From NCBI GenBank assembly GCA_964510065.1, contig CAZEAC010000009.1:1-64000 (forward strand): a DNA stretch of 64,000 bases, written 5' to 3'. Of the stretch, positions 8,231 through 18,500 are shown in pieces. The stretch comes from CAZEAC01 sp964510065 (lineage in GTDB: Bacteria; Bdellovibrionota_C; UBA2361; CAIXSY01). The notes below the pieces were generated by a model, which was given only the letters and a program-made list of their open reading frames with translations, searched no databases and had not been told where the DNA came from. Position 1 is the first letter of the stretch. Every line of letters starts with the position of its first letter. The position numbers and the translations under genes were made by a program.

Positions 8231-9211
8231 TCAATTGGAAGCCAAATAATTGTAAAGATCAGAGTACTCCTGGCCCGGGCCAAGATTTACAAGTCCATAC
8301 GTCGAATCGGGCGGAGTGGCTTCGGTGAATTGGTAATAATAGGTGCGTTCTATATTTTTTATCGTGTCATAGAGAACCGCCCAAGTTTTATTCACGTACG
8401 CGAGCTGCTGAGTAACGCCCTTTTGGCCTGATTCGGTAATCCAGATCGGGACGCTCAAACCATTGAGGAATTCAGCGATGCCATTGGGCATGATGATATG
8501 GTCATACTCTTCTCCGTAGTAGTGGATTGCCCAGATATCGCATACGTTTTCAGCGCCAGACTGCTGCATAGTTCTTCCGTAGTCGAGTGTCGTTGGATAG
8601 TTTTGATTAATCGATGTCGTGGCTGCCGCGACTACCTTTACATTTGGTGTGACTGACCGTGACACGGCAAAGGCGCTGGAAAGCAGCGCGGTGTAGTTTT
8701 GCGCGCCATTGGCACTCCCATCGTTAATTGCCAAAGTTACATTCTGCGAGTTGCCATTGTCATTAGGTTCGTTCCATACCTCCCATCCCACAATCTGTGT
8801 GTTGTTTGCGTAGCGAGCAATGACCGGTTTGAACCAGAGCTGTACGAATGTCTCGCGCGGATCGCCATTTATCCAATTACTGCTGCTACTCATCCATGAG
8901 GGGAGCCCATTCACGATGACGAGCGCGTCCATGCCTTTTGGCAGATTTTGCAGAATGCTGTCGTAGAATGAAAAATTAGGTGACGCAGTGGGGCTTGGCT
9001 GCACCTGATCGTTCCAGTTAAAGAGGACTCGCACATAATTAAGCCCCAAGGTCTGCTGTACCTGCTCAAACTGTTGGGAGATCGTTCCGAACGATGAATC
9101 ATTTACGAAGGCATTTACTCCAAGAGTTTTCTTATTTATCGGGCTACAGGCCGAAATAAAGAGCGTTGTGGCCACAGTGATTGCAGTGAGAATCTTAAAG
9201 TTACAGCGCAT
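8231..9211 (-). CDS. Lipoprotein with glycoside hydrolase clan A-type domain
   Basis: This encodes 326 residues. The N-terminus is a lipoprotein signal (TLFISAC), so the protein should be lipid-anchored at about Cys22. The body reads as a TIM-barrel glycosidase: LNYVRVLFNW near the start, WEVWNEPND with the putative acid/base Glu, and PIWITESGQKG with the putative nucleophile Glu. These are the two signature strands of clan GH-A families such as GH5 and GH39. A Pro/Ser/Thr segment (VQPSPTASPN) lies inside the domain. The substrate cannot be told from sequence. It converges with the upstream membrane gene (10 bp apart) and is flanked on its 5' side by two palindromic repeats. Confidence 0.75.
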   Translation of the reverse strand: MRCNFKILTAITVATTLFISACSPINKKTLGVNAFVNDSSFGTISQQFEQVQQTLGLNYVRVLFNWNDQVQPSPTASPNFSFYDSILQNLPKGMDALVIVNGLPSWMSSSSNWINGDPRETFVQLWFKPVIARYANNTQIVGWEVWNEPNDNGNSQNVTLAINDGSANGAQNYTALLSSAFAVSRSVTPNVKVVAAATTSINQNYPTTLDYGRTMQQSGAENVCDIWAIHYYGEEYDHIIMPNGIAEFLNGLSVPIWITESGQKGVTQQLAYVNKTWAVLYDTIKNIERTYYYQFTEATPPDSTYGLVNLGPGQEYSDLYNYLASN

Positions 9212-9369
9212 AGTTAATTTTCCTCAGTCTCCGTTTTGGTGAGCATAAACCAGAGCAATCTGTTGGACACCTAGACTTATTCTGGTGTCTGCGTTGCAAT
9301 TCCCGGTGGTCGGTGTTTCCGCGCAGGCGCATAGGGCCGTCCACACCTAAAGAGTAGTTACCTACAATA

Positions 9370-9519
9370 GTAGCTATTCATTAACCCCGGGTATTCTCTC
9401 CCTCGCTCTGTGACCTCTGTGTCTCTGTGGTTTTTTTGAGTATTTAAACCACAGAGACACAGGGAGCACAGAGTGAGGGAGAGACTTATCAAAGATGCCT
9501 GGAGTTAATCAGCAACTAC
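9370..9519. repeat. CACAGAG-type nested palindrome, copy 3 (150 bp)
   Basis: It begins GTAGCTATTCATTAACCCC and ends TTAATCAGCAACTAC. The central inverted repeat (CTCTGTG...CTGTGGTTT against AAACCACAG...CACAGAG) is imperfect: one arm reads GACCTCTGTGT and the other ACACAGGGAGC. Orientation is opposite to copy 2. The 512-bp gap 9212-9723 holds this copy and copy 4 and no gene that I can see. Confidence 0.85.
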
Positions 9520-9591
9520 CCTATAATAGAGCTAACTCGCTAGAATTGTTGGAAATATAGTTTCCGCGCAGTTTGGGTGTCCCGCTTCTTT

Positions 9592-9690
9592 CTTAACCCC
9601 GGGTATTCTCTCCCTCACTCTGTGTCCCCTGCGTCTCTGTGGTTTATTTTACTTTTAAAAAACCACAGAGGCACAGAGATAAAAAATGAT
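9592..9690. repeat. CACAGAG-type palindrome, copy 4 (shortened right arm)
   Basis: The left flank (TTAACCCCGGGTATTCTCTC) and arm match copy 3 closely. The right arm stops after AAACCACAGAGGCACAGAG and lacks the outer GGTTAATGAG end. It looks like a partly deleted copy lying about 70 bp from copy 3 in the same orientation, just downstream of the membrane gene that ends at 9724. Confidence 0.75.
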
Positions 9691-9723
9691 GAGAAAACTG
9701 AGTTCTTTAGAGTCTAGCCCGGA

Positions 9724-10506
9724 CTAGCGATTTTTTAGCTGGTAGATCCGTCTGCGCCTTGTTCCTGTGCTCAGCTCGTTAAAGAGGTGTGCGCGAAAAA
9801 GCATAAACCAGTGGCCTAACATAAATGCGAGAAGAATCCTGGGAATAGCCGGAATGTCCGAGAGCAGCACCTGAAAGGCCTGATAGATCGTGAGCATCGG
9901 TAGCAATACTGCTGATGTCGATAACGATAATAATACTGAGAGGTAGTTTACCGAGATCCAAGGGATCAAAATGATAAGAAAAGGAATAAACCACTCTATC
10001 CAGCTCTCCCGGTTAAACTCAAACGCGGTACGAAACGCCTGAAGGCTGTCGTGACGGCGTTGATGAATAACCTCGGGAATCGAATTGAAAATCAGGAAGA
10101 TCCCTAAGCCGTAGCAGGCCGGGATCCACTGCGGAGCGTCAGGATGTTGAAAGCTCGCGCGAAATATAACGTCGCCGATATACAGAATGAAGCCGACTCC
10201 GATAATGCAGCTAAAAAGCTCAAAGTCAAAATCTAAAAGCTCCTTGAAGCCTAAAGTATCCTTATTCGTAGTGACAGAAAGCCAGCGGAAGTAGAGCGAA
10301 AGAAGTGCCGCGCCTACAAAGCCAAGGACAAAGCCTCCGGGCATGCCCATTGGCGCAAGTATCCCGCTAAGCGCCACGTACACAAGAAACGCAAGCAGTG
10401 CGCCGACCAGAAGCACCCAATTTCTAAACAACCCTCGTAGCGCCTTGGTTGCTGCCTCAACATACATCCCAAGGGTGGCCTGTAGTATAAAAAGTATCTC
10501 GTTCAT
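9724..10506 (-). CDS. Six-helix-type integral membrane protein, unknown function
   Basis: This encodes 260 residues with about six hydrophobic segments (for example VLLVGALLAFLVYVALSGI, GGFVLGFVGAALLSLYF, WFIPFLIILIPWISV and SVLLSLSTSAVLLPMLTIY). A basic C-terminus (GTRRRRIYQLKNR) should be cytoplasmic. The start codon overlaps the pcnB stop by 4 bp (ATGA), so it is translationally coupled to pcnB. No family is recognised; it resembles conserved transporter-like or DUF membrane proteins with no catalytic motif visible. Confidence 0.7.
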   Translation of the reverse strand: MNEILFILQATLGMYVEAATKALRGLFRNWVLLVGALLAFLVYVALSGILAPMGMPGGFVLGFVGAALLSLYFRWLSVTTNKDTLGFKELLDFDFELFSCIIGVGFILYIGDVIFRASFQHPDAPQWIPACYGLGIFLIFNSIPEVIHQRRHDSLQAFRTAFEFNRESWIEWFIPFLIILIPWISVNYLSVLLSLSTSAVLLPMLTIYQAFQVLLSDIPAIPRILLAFMLGHWFMLFRAHLFNELSTGTRRRRIYQLKNR

Positions 10507-11852
10507 TGTGGCGCAGTCCGTCGAGACTCCGGTCCACGCCGTGAGCGACGGTGGCGCCTACCACCACGCCGGCGTCTGCGCTTGGGAGCCCGGCTGTCGT
10601 ACCCCTCAACGGCATCCGATTCTTCGAGTACCTCTTCTTTTTGCTCACCCTCTTTCGTTTCTCCGTTGAGAAAGTCTACCGTCGCATCAAGCGCGCCGCC
10701 GATATTCAGCAGCTCATAAAAAGCAAGAAGCTCAGGGAAAATGTTGCGTCGTTTGAGCGAGCCGAGCCTTACGCTCGAGCGGCGAGTCTGCAGCATATGG
10801 TAGTAATAGAGAATCTCATCGATATTCTCGCGGTCCCGTTTTGGCACAGCAAGCCGAGTAAAACAGCTCTTCATAAATGCTGGAATCACGTCAGCCGATT
10901 CAAATCGCGATACCGTAATGTCCATCGGAGTTCCGGCGAAAGCATAGAGCGCCACCAACGAAAGAACCGAGGCAACTGAAGGCGCGCGCCCATCTTTGCA
11001 AAACAGATCTAACTTTTCGAAAGACTTGGCGCATTGGTTTCCCTCAGATAAGAGGTAGCCATAGTCCCCAGAAATTTCCGGAAGGAGGAGCTCAAGCAGT
11101 TTGACCTGATCAAGGAGCCGAAATATAGGCAGGCACGAGCCGGAGAGTAGATCCTTTTTGACCTCCTCAAATACCCGCATCGGTGAGCATGTCAGTAACC
11201 GCTCGCGATTTTCGCCAATTGCGGCCCAGAGCGCCGGCTCTATCTCAAACCCCGCGCGGGCAGCGTGTCGGACCACTCGGATAAGTCGGACAGGGTCTTC
11301 GATAAGGCGCGCGTTTGGATCGCCGATGATGCGAATTATACCCCGTCCGAGATCTTCCATGCCACCGACATAGTCGATAATAGAAAAGCTCGAAACGTCG
11401 TAAAACAGACCGTTTATGGTGATATCGCGACGTTGCGCGTCAGTTACTTCGTTTCCGTATTTGTTATCAGTGGCCAATGCCTTTGGATTTTGGCTGTCGG
11501 CATCGTCGGCAACGTCAATCGGATCGGTGAAATCACGGAATGTCGAAACCTGAATGATCTTGCCGCCACCGAAAAATACATGAACAAGTTTGAAGCGTCG
11601 CCCAATAATGCGGCTGTTTCGAAAAAGTTCTTTAACTTGTCGCGGGGTTGCGTCGGTTGCGATGTCGTAATCCTTAGGTCGTTTCCCTAAGAGCAGATCG
11701 CGAACGCCTCCACCGACGAGGTACGCTTTGTAACCAAAACGCACAAGTCGATACATAATCTTCAGCGCGTCCGAATCGAGATTGGATCGCGAAATGCAGT
11801 GTTTATCCCTCGGATAAATCGTCGGAGTTAGTGTTTCAGAAGGGCGAACCAT
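10503..11852 (-). CDS. pcnB: Poly(A) polymerase / CCA-adding-type nucleotidyltransferase
   Basis: PcnB adds 3' poly(A) tails to RNA and promotes decay; related class II enzymes repair tRNA CCA ends. The 449-residue protein shows the nucleotidyltransferase head: YLVGGGVRDLLLGKRP, then the catalytic DYDIATDA, the RFKLVHVFF strand and the RRDITINGLFYD motif. The neck follows with LIEDPVRLIRVVRHAARAGF. Near the C-terminus is a strongly basic tail (KRRRRRGGRRHRRSRR), typical of PcnB and likely RNA-binding. The PcnB-type tail favours poly(A) polymerase over CCA transferase. The next gene overlaps it by 4 bp. Confidence 0.9.
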   Translation of the reverse strand: MVRPSETLTPTIYPRDKHCISRSNLDSDALKIMYRLVRFGYKAYLVGGGVRDLLLGKRPKDYDIATDATPRQVKELFRNSRIIGRRFKLVHVFFGGGKIIQVSTFRDFTDPIDVADDADSQNPKALATDNKYGNEVTDAQRRDITINGLFYDVSSFSIIDYVGGMEDLGRGIIRIIGDPNARLIEDPVRLIRVVRHAARAGFEIEPALWAAIGENRERLLTCSPMRVFEEVKKDLLSGSCLPIFRLLDQVKLLELLLPEISGDYGYLLSEGNQCAKSFEKLDLFCKDGRAPSVASVLSLVALYAFAGTPMDITVSRFESADVIPAFMKSCFTRLAVPKRDRENIDEILYYYHMLQTRRSSVRLGSLKRRNIFPELLAFYELLNIGGALDATVDFLNGETKEGEQKEEVLEESDAVEGYDSRAPKRRRRRGGRRHRRSRRGPESRRTAPQ

Positions 11853-12166
11853 GGTCGAAAAACCTACGCAAATCTATTGAACAGGGTACTTTTAGCACAT
11901 TTTCTTGTCTGAGCGTACCCGCACATCGCGATCTATAATGTACATGGGAGCTAACTAATTAGAAATACTCGAAAGAGCATATAATTCCGCCAAAAACCAA
12001 TGAAATTCATAGTTTTACTTACTTTAGGAACCGGACCGCGTTGACGACCTCCTTGCATGAGAGAAGCGTTATCATTGTGAGGTGTGTGTGGTGGTCTCTC
12101 GGAAAGAACACTGTGGTGTAAGACGTAAGCAACGAGCCCCAACGTGCTTTCAAGGAGGATAGAATA
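11853..12166. other. Intergenic region between divergent genes
   Basis: This 314-bp stretch lies between pcnB (minus) and a small plus-strand gene and should contain promoters for both. I see no repeat element, RNA gene or convincing operator. The only clear signal is the ribosome binding site AAGGAGG (12153-12159) for the gene at 12167. Confidence 0.5.
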
Positions 12167-12400
12167 ATGGGACGGCCGGTATATCCACATGAATTATCAG
12201 ATTCAGATTTTTCTTGGCTCATCAATTCATATCGAGAAAACAATCCGCACGCGGTGCTGGTGGAGTCATCGTGCCTACCGCTCGTGTTGATTAAAGGCGA
12301 ATCAATCGCCCAATTTAGCGATGAGATTCCAGACGGCGCAACTCCGCCGATTGTTGACGACTCAGAGCTTGATCTCATCGATCGCAGCGAAAAAGAGTAG
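12167..12400 (+). CDS. Small acidic protein of unknown function
   Basis: This encodes 77 residues with an unusually good ribosome site (AAGGAGG, seven bases before the ATG), which is the main reason to call it real. The protein is soluble and acidic (SDEIPDGATPPIVDDSELDL) with no signal peptide or membrane segment. It converges with the phosphohexomutase gene 14 bp downstream. No family recognised. Confidence 0.65.
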   Translation: MGRPVYPHELSDSDFSWLINSYRENNPHAVLVESSCLPLVLIKGESIAQFSDEIPDGATPPIVDDSELDLIDRSEKE

Positions 12401-12414
12401 AACGGAAGAGTTCT

Positions 12415-13791
12415 CTAGCTGTTCAAGCTCTTCTTAATCTCTTCGAGCTTTTCGAATACGAGTGTCTTGTAGCTTTCCAGCTCAGCCTCGTTTTCGGCTT
12501 CGAAGCGCAGCACCAATATTGGTTGAGTATTCGACGCGCGAATCAGTGCCCAGCCACGCTCAAAGTTAATTCGGGCGCCGTCAATTGTTTCGACTCGCTG
12601 TTCGGAAAACGCTTTCTTAGCAAGCTCGGGAATTTTGAACTTGATATTTTCTGGGCAATCGATTCGAAGCTCCGGAGTGGAGACCGTTTTAGGAAGATCT
12701 TGTAGTAGCTCAGAGACACGCTTGTTGGTATGGCTTACCAGCTCGACCAGTCTCGCAGAAGCGTACAGCGCGTCGTCAAATCCGTAGAAACGGTGCTTGA
12801 AAAATATATGTCCGCTCATCTCGCCGGCGAGTTCCGCACCCGTCTCTTTCAGTTTGCTCTTTATAAGCGAATGGCCGGTCTTCCACATGATCGGCTTGGC
12901 GCCTTTCTTCTCAAGATCGCTAAAGAGAAGCGAGGAGCATTTCACGTCGGCAACCACGGTAGGTTGGGGCACCGTTTTAAGTATTTCTCGCGCATAAAGA
13001 AGTACAAGCATGTCCCCAAAGATGATCGAGCCCTTTTCGTCGACCACACCGATTCTATCGGCATCGCCATCCCAACCAATTCCTAAGTCGGCTTTGGTTT
13101 CACGGACCTTCTGGATAAGCGCCTTTACATTCTCCGGTTGTGATGGATCGGGGTGATGATTTGGAAAGCTCCCATCGGGATCGCAAAATAGCTCGATAAT
13201 CTCAATACCTAAGGCACGAAGTAGCTTTGGGCCTATCATTCCGCCTACGCCATTTCCGGCATCGACCACTACTTTCAGTTTGCGGGGGCCGATATGTGGC
13301 TTGGAATTCTTGATTAAATCTTCGAGATACATCTCTTGGATTGGAAGACTTCGCGTAGTTCCCCTTCGATTCGCAAGTTCGGAAGGGAGGGCGAGCATCC
13401 GTTTCTTAATTTCTTGAATTTCCTGGCCACTTAAAGTGTCTTTGCCGATTAAAATCTTAAAACCATTCATGTCGGATGGATTATGGCTTCCGGTTACCTG
13501 TATCCCTCCACCATAGGGTCCAGTGAATACGGCGAAGTAAAGCTGCGGAGTAGGACCCATTCCAGTGATTGTTGCATCAAGCCCCTCGTCGTTAATGCCG
13601 CGCACCAGGGCCTTCGCAAATGGCTCGGACGATGGTCGGCAATCAAAGCCGATTGCTATATTGTTTTTGCCGCGCTCAATGGCCAAACGGGCATAACCTC
13701 GACCAAGAATGTAAGCAAGGTCTTCGGTGAGCTCTGTGCCAACATAGCCACGAATGTCGTATTCTCGAAAAATAGAAGATGGGATTGCCAT
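12415..13791 (-). CDS. Phosphomannomutase / phosphoglucomutase
   Basis: This interconverts hexose 1- and 6-phosphates, feeding nucleotide sugars for LPS and exopolysaccharide. The 458-residue protein has all four domains of the alpha-D-phosphohexomutase family: the N-terminal IFREYDIRG, the catalytic phosphoserine loop TGSHNPSDMNG, the metal loop DGDADRIGV, the sugar-binding GEMSGHIFF, and the C-terminal phosphate loop RASNTQP. The GEMSGH form is the one seen in AlgC-type dual phosphomanno/phosphoglucomutases, but substrate choice cannot be fixed from sequence. It lies 11 bp after the SurA-like gene on the same strand. Confidence 0.92.
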   Translation of the reverse strand: MAIPSSIFREYDIRGYVGTELTEDLAYILGRGYARLAIERGKNNIAIGFDCRPSSEPFAKALVRGINDEGLDATITGMGPTPQLYFAVFTGPYGGGIQVTGSHNPSDMNGFKILIGKDTLSGQEIQEIKKRMLALPSELANRRGTTRSLPIQEMYLEDLIKNSKPHIGPRKLKVVVDAGNGVGGMIGPKLLRALGIEIIELFCDPDGSFPNHHPDPSQPENVKALIQKVRETKADLGIGWDGDADRIGVVDEKGSIIFGDMLVLLYAREILKTVPQPTVVADVKCSSLLFSDLEKKGAKPIMWKTGHSLIKSKLKETGAELAGEMSGHIFFKHRFYGFDDALYASARLVELVSHTNKRVSELLQDLPKTVSTPELRIDCPENIKFKIPELAKKAFSEQRVETIDGARINFERGWALIRASNTQPILVLRFEAENEAELESYKTLVFEKLEEIKKSLNS

Positions 13792-13802
13792 GGTGGCTAA
13801 TC

Positions 13803-14750
13803 CTACAACTTTCTTTCAACAGAATAAAGCTTGGGAAGTTCTGAACTAAAGTAGGTATACATCTGCTCTTGGACCTTTTGGGCCTTGAGCTTTTTACGTA
13901 CATCCTCGCGAATTGCCTGGCTCGACTCATCCGCCTGGACAAAGCGCTCCTCTAGTCTAAAGAGGTGCACTCCGGCAGGAGTCTTCACCGGCATGCTGAC
14001 CTCACCCTGGGAGAGAGCAAAAACCGCATCGAAGATTTGCGGGCTTAAATCTTCCTGAGCAACAATCCCGAGAGAGCCGCCTTCTTTGCCCTCTGGACTC
14101 TCTGAGTATTTGGCAGCAAGCTCTGAAAAAGAATCGCCATCGTCAATTTTTTCGCGAATATTCAGCGCGAGCGTCAGTGCATCTTCTTCGCTTCGCACGT
14201 CTACGCGAAGCAAAATTTGAGAAAGTTTGACGGTAGTACCCTTATTTCCCAAGGTGGTGTTGTTTTCTATATATTTATTGACCTCGTCGTCACTAATGCT
14301 TACCGAAGATTGAAGATGCTGATTGGCAAGCCGGCTTCGAAGTATTTCGAAGCGCGCGTTTGTCTTTAATTCGTTAAGCGATTTCCCCTCTTTTTTAAGC
14401 GCGGCATCAAAGTCAGAAACCGACAGCCCATTTTGCTTGGCGAGCTCTTCGACGTAGCGGGTTATTTCGTCGTCACTTACATTAATATGTCGGACTGCTG
14501 CGTCTTCCTCGATTAAGCGCTCCAGAATAAAGTTGTCGAGGACCTCGCGAGCTTGCGGATCTGCAGCCGCCTGTTTGAGAGTAAGTTCCTTCCCTCCAAG
14601 TCGAGTATTTAGCTCCTGAAGGGTAATCGGCTTTCCATTCACACTTGCAACCACAGCGTCAATAACGATCGGATCGTCGGCGCAAGCTGAAAAGCTAAGA
14701 AACTGAACAATGACAAGGACAAGAATAGGGAAGGGCATAAGCCGTTTCAT
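13803..14750 (-). CDS. Periplasmic parvulin-type peptidyl-prolyl isomerase (SurA-like)
   Basis: SurA-like chaperones escort outer-membrane proteins through the periplasm. The 315-residue product has a signal peptide (ILVLVIVQFLSFSACA; the FSAC could also be a lipobox). A SurA N-domain follows (VVASVNGKPITLQELNTR, with the usual VDGEPIT-like motif), then one rotamase domain around residues 175-275 (SQILLRV, FSELAAKYSESPEGKEGG, GSLGIV, MPVKTPAGVHLFRL). Having one parvulin domain instead of two makes it shorter than E. coli SurA. It precedes the phosphohexomutase gene by 11 bp. A second parvulin gene is at 50100. Confidence 0.85.
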   Translation of the reverse strand: MKRLMPFPILVLVIVQFLSFSACADDPIVIDAVVASVNGKPITLQELNTRLGGKELTLKQAAADPQAREVLDNFILERLIEEDAAVRHINVSDDEITRYVEELAKQNGLSVSDFDAALKKEGKSLNELKTNARFEILRSRLANQHLQSSVSISDDEVNKYIENNTTLGNKGTTVKLSQILLRVDVRSEEDALTLALNIREKIDDGDSFSELAAKYSESPEGKEGGSLGIVAQEDLSPQIFDAVFALSQGEVSMPVKTPAGVHLFRLEERFVQADESSQAIREDVRKKLKAQKVQEQMYTYFSSELPKLYSVERKL

Positions 14751-14810
14751 ACGCCAACATATTATTCATGGCAGTGGGCTTAAGCGCAACCTCGGTAATT
14801 CGGAGAACTT

Positions 14811-15275
14811 CTATTGCGGACGGGTCTCAATTCCCTTGATCCGGCCATCTGTGCTTACCTGCTGCGAAGGCGGCGATAGCGTAGAGAAGAATAGCTGCGT
14901 CAGCGAAAAAGTAGTGGCCGCGCGAGGAGTTGGCATCGGAATCTGAGTTGAAGGCTCTCTCCACGAGGCAGGTGTTCTGCAATGAGCGCGAAGCCTTTCT
15001 ACAAGCTGGCGAAAGGAGTTCGCTTTGATGGCCATCCTCCGATCATCGGTCTGGCCGGCAAAGAGCCCGGAGGTGTCTTTAACGAACTTCCATCGTTGTG
15101 CGGGAATGTCGACTCTTTCCGGCATCGGTGCTTCAAAAATGCGCTGGTAGTGCTCGCTAAGAATCGCGGTAACAAGACTTCGTTCGCCTGAGCCGAAATT
15201 AGCGTCAAATTGCACAGTCGCCTCAACCGATCGGCGAATCTTACTTGCGAAGCTGGCATTGAGCGCAGAGAGCAT
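14811..15275 (-). CDS. Hypothetical protein upstream of the SurA-like gene
   Basis: This encodes 154 residues. The first 95 look like genuine protein (FGSGERSLVTAILSEHY, VDIPAQRWKFVKDTS), but the last 50 are Pro/Thr/Ser-rich and could be out-of-frame read-through. No ribosome site is clear. It sits between mfd and the SurA-like gene on the same strand. No family recognised; treat as probable but unproven coding. Confidence 0.45.
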   Translation of the reverse strand: MLSALNASFASKIRRSVEATVQFDANFGSGERSLVTAILSEHYQRIFEAPMPERVDIPAQRWKFVKDTSGLFAGQTDDRRMAIKANSFRQLVERLRAHCRTPASWREPSTQIPMPTPRAATTFSLTQLFFSTLSPPSQQVSTDGRIKGIETRPQ

Positions 15276-15366
15276 TTTGTGGATATTAGCACCAACTTAA
15301 GGCTAATCATTGTTGATTTTTTGTTAGAAGTTAACGTTTTTATTCTGCAAGTGGTTCGGTTTAATG

Positions 15367-15554
15367 CTAGGGAACCTCTGAAAAACTAGGTGTTTTGGAT
15401 TTGCTGGAATTTCGGATGAGATTTGCGAGAAATCAGGTCGGGAAAAACGCAGGAATAGCAGGGCTATTTCGAGTATTTTCCCGACCTGATTTCTCGCAAA
15501 GATCGCCGAAAGGCCAGCGAAGACGAAATACATAGTTTTTCAGAGGTTCCCTAG
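15367..15554. mobile_element. 188-bp palindromic MITE-like element, copy A
   Basis: The ends are a perfect 22-bp inverted repeat starting CTAGGGAACCTCTGAAAAAC (15367-15388 and 15533-15554). A second perfect inverted repeat of more than 20 bp lies inside (TTTGCGAGAAATCAGGTCGG and its complement). There is no ORF. Copy B at 40171-40358 is the same length and about 95% identical in the reverse orientation. The CTAG at each end could be part of the repeat or a target duplication of the CTAG type used by some IS5-family elements. It sits in the 322-bp gap downstream of mfd; the rest of that gap shows nothing. Confidence 0.85.
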
Positions 15555-15597
15555 CCCGCAAATCTCGAATTTGGCCGATCTGGACCGCGCCGTCCCG

Positions 15598-18500
15598 CTA
15601 GCCCTTAGACGTATCGCTCTGTCCGATACTCTCGAGCAACGAGCGAATCTTCCAATAAAGTTCCGATGGGTCGCCTGGAGGCGCCTCGCGTAGCGTAAGC
15701 GTAAGATTTTTCCCGAATGAATATAGCTTCGGTTGATTCGAGGTAAGTGCCAGAATCTTCGGTAGTTCGATGCGAGCCCGTGGGCTAAATGCCAGGCTAA
15801 TTCTCTCGGTCGTTCCTTCGGCGCGCGCCACCCCGTAGCTTCTCAGCGTTGCGCGGAGCCGCATAAGTTCGGAAAACTCATAGACTTCGCGTGGAATTGG
15901 ACCGAAGCGATCGTGTGTCTCGGCGACAAGCTCATCCATCTCCTCGCTCGTTCGCACGGAAGCAAGACGCTGGTAAAGTACTAGTCGTTCGGAAATGTCC
16001 GGAATGTACCACTCCGGGATAAATGCGCTAAATCCGAATTTTATCTCAGGCTCGAGAACTTCCTCGAGTTCGATTTCGTCTCCTTTCAGATGTAACACCG
16101 CTTCTTTGAGTATTTTACAGTAAAGTTCGAAGCCCACGGCTAGGACATTTCCTGACTGCTCCTTTCCAAGCAGATTTCCGGCGCCACGGATCTCCAGATC
16201 CCTCACCGCAAGGTTAAAGCCGAGGCCAAGATCGTCGAGTGATTGAATTGCTTTTAAGCGTTGCTGTGCATCGCTGCTTAGTTTTGTAGCCTTTGGAATA
16301 ATGAAATAGGCGTATGCCTGCGCTTTACTACGCCCGACCCGTCCGCGAAGTTGGTAAAGTTGGGCCAGCCCATAGCGATCGGCGCGATCAATAATAATAG
16401 TATTGGCGTTGGGGATATCGATGCCCGACTCAATTATTGTCGTGGTCACAAGGACGTCAAATTCCTTATTTATAAAACGATGCATGATGTTTTCGAGGTG
16501 CACATCGGACATCTGGCCGTGCGCGAATTCAAAGCGCGCTTCAGGGACGAGTTCGCGCAGGCGATGCGTTATGCCGACAATCGAGTCGACTCTATTATGG
16601 ACAAAGAAACTCTGCCCCTGTCTTTGAAGCTCGCGCAGGATGGCATCACGAGCTAACGCTTCATCGAAAGTCGCGATATACGTCCGTATCACGCGCCGGT
16701 CGGTGGGCGGAGTACTAATAATGCTTGCGTCGCGAACGCCGAGAAGTGACATATGCAGAGTTCTTGGTATTGGCGTCGCGGTCAGCGTGAGCACATCAAC
16801 TTCGCGGCGGAATCGTTTGAGCTGCTCCTTTTGTTTGACGCCGAAGCGGTGCTCCTCGTCAATTATAAGAAGTCCGATATCTCTAAACACAACATCCCGT
16901 TGTAGCAGGCGGTGTGTGCCAATAATAATATCGAGCTCGCCCGAAGCTAATGAATCGAGGGTCTTTTTATTCTCGGCGTTTGAGACAAAGCGACTTACCA
17001 CGCCGATCTTCATTGAGTACCCCTCAAAGCGCGCCTTGAAGGATCGATAGTGCTGTTCCGCGAGTAATGTCGTGGGGACGAGCACGGCAACTTGGCGAGC
17101 GTGTTGCAAACATTTAAACGCTGCGCGCATAGCGACTTCGGTTTTCCCAAAACCGACATCGCCACAAACCAGCCTATCCATCGGCTTGTCGCTACCCATG
17201 TCAGCGAGTATTTCATCGATAGCCTTGAGCTGGTCGGTGGTTTCATTGAATGCAAAACTGTCGGCAAAGCGTTCGTCCTCCGCTCCTGGCGGCTCGTAAC
17301 GCCACCCCTTAGCCACACTTCGTTGTGCATAGAGCTTGATTAAGTCACCGGCGAGCGGCAGCACCGCCTGCTTGATTTTTTCTTTGGTATTGACCCAGCG
17401 GTTTGAGCCAAGTTTATCGAGTGCCGGCTTCTGACCTTCCGCGGCGACGAACTTTTGAATTTTGGCAATGTTGTGCACCGGCAAAAATAGCTTACTGTCA
17501 GCGTAATCTATTCGCAGAAAATCACTTTCGGCATCACCAACCTCTTTGTGCGTGAGACCATGGTATCTGCCGATACCGTAATCAACATGTACAACAAAGT
17601 CGCCTTCTTTGAGCTGTGCCAGTGAGCCCAAGAGCTTCTTGATGCTGGTCTTCGACTTTCGAAAGGTACGATAGGATCGTTCGGAAAAAAGATCTTGCTC
17701 GGCAATGAACACTGTCTTCTGATCGACGAGATATACTCCCTCCGAAAGATGCCCCACTGCGATAACTACGGGTGCGGGATGCGCCGCGTAGAGCCATTCG
17801 TTGACACTGCCTTCTAGTACCGGCGCTTCGACATCAAGATCGAGAAGTGCGCGCTTCACTCGTTCAGCGCGCACCTGCGAGCCGATTGCGATGCACACTC
17901 GCGCGCCGTCGCCGCGCACTCTGTTGAGGTAGCCGATCAGCGGCGTCAGTGCGTCACCGCTGCCGATTTGAGTCTTAAGTTTCGTGGTCAATGTAATCAG
18001 CGACTCGCAGTGAAGATGCTTGACCTTTTCTTTTTGTTCGTCGGTACGAACCGCAATGTCATCAAAGATGTGGTGCGAAGTCGCGAGTAGCTTCTCGGTC
18101 AGCTCAATCCCGCTAAGAAAGAGCTCTTGTCGTGTCGGTATAAGGTAGTGATCTTCTCGAAGACGTTTTTCGCGTTCATCAATAATGTCCTCGAAGTCCT
18201 CAAGCGCCTTGAGCAGCTCGGTTTTCTCGTCGAGCACAACTTGAAGGTCGTTCGGAAAATACTCAAAGAGAGTGGAGAACGTCGTGAATATAGCGAGCAA
18301 TGATTCAGCTCCTGGGATCTGACTGACATCGCGAAGCTGTGCGAGAATGCGCGAGAGCTCTCTCGAAGGAACATCGTACTCTTTACTTCGAGCTTCTAAT
18401 TTTTGAGTTGCGAATCGGATCTCGGATTCGGAACTTGCTGAGGTGCCAAGTTCGATGAGTTCTCGAACTGGCGTTGCCAAGATGCTTTCTGTGTTGCTTG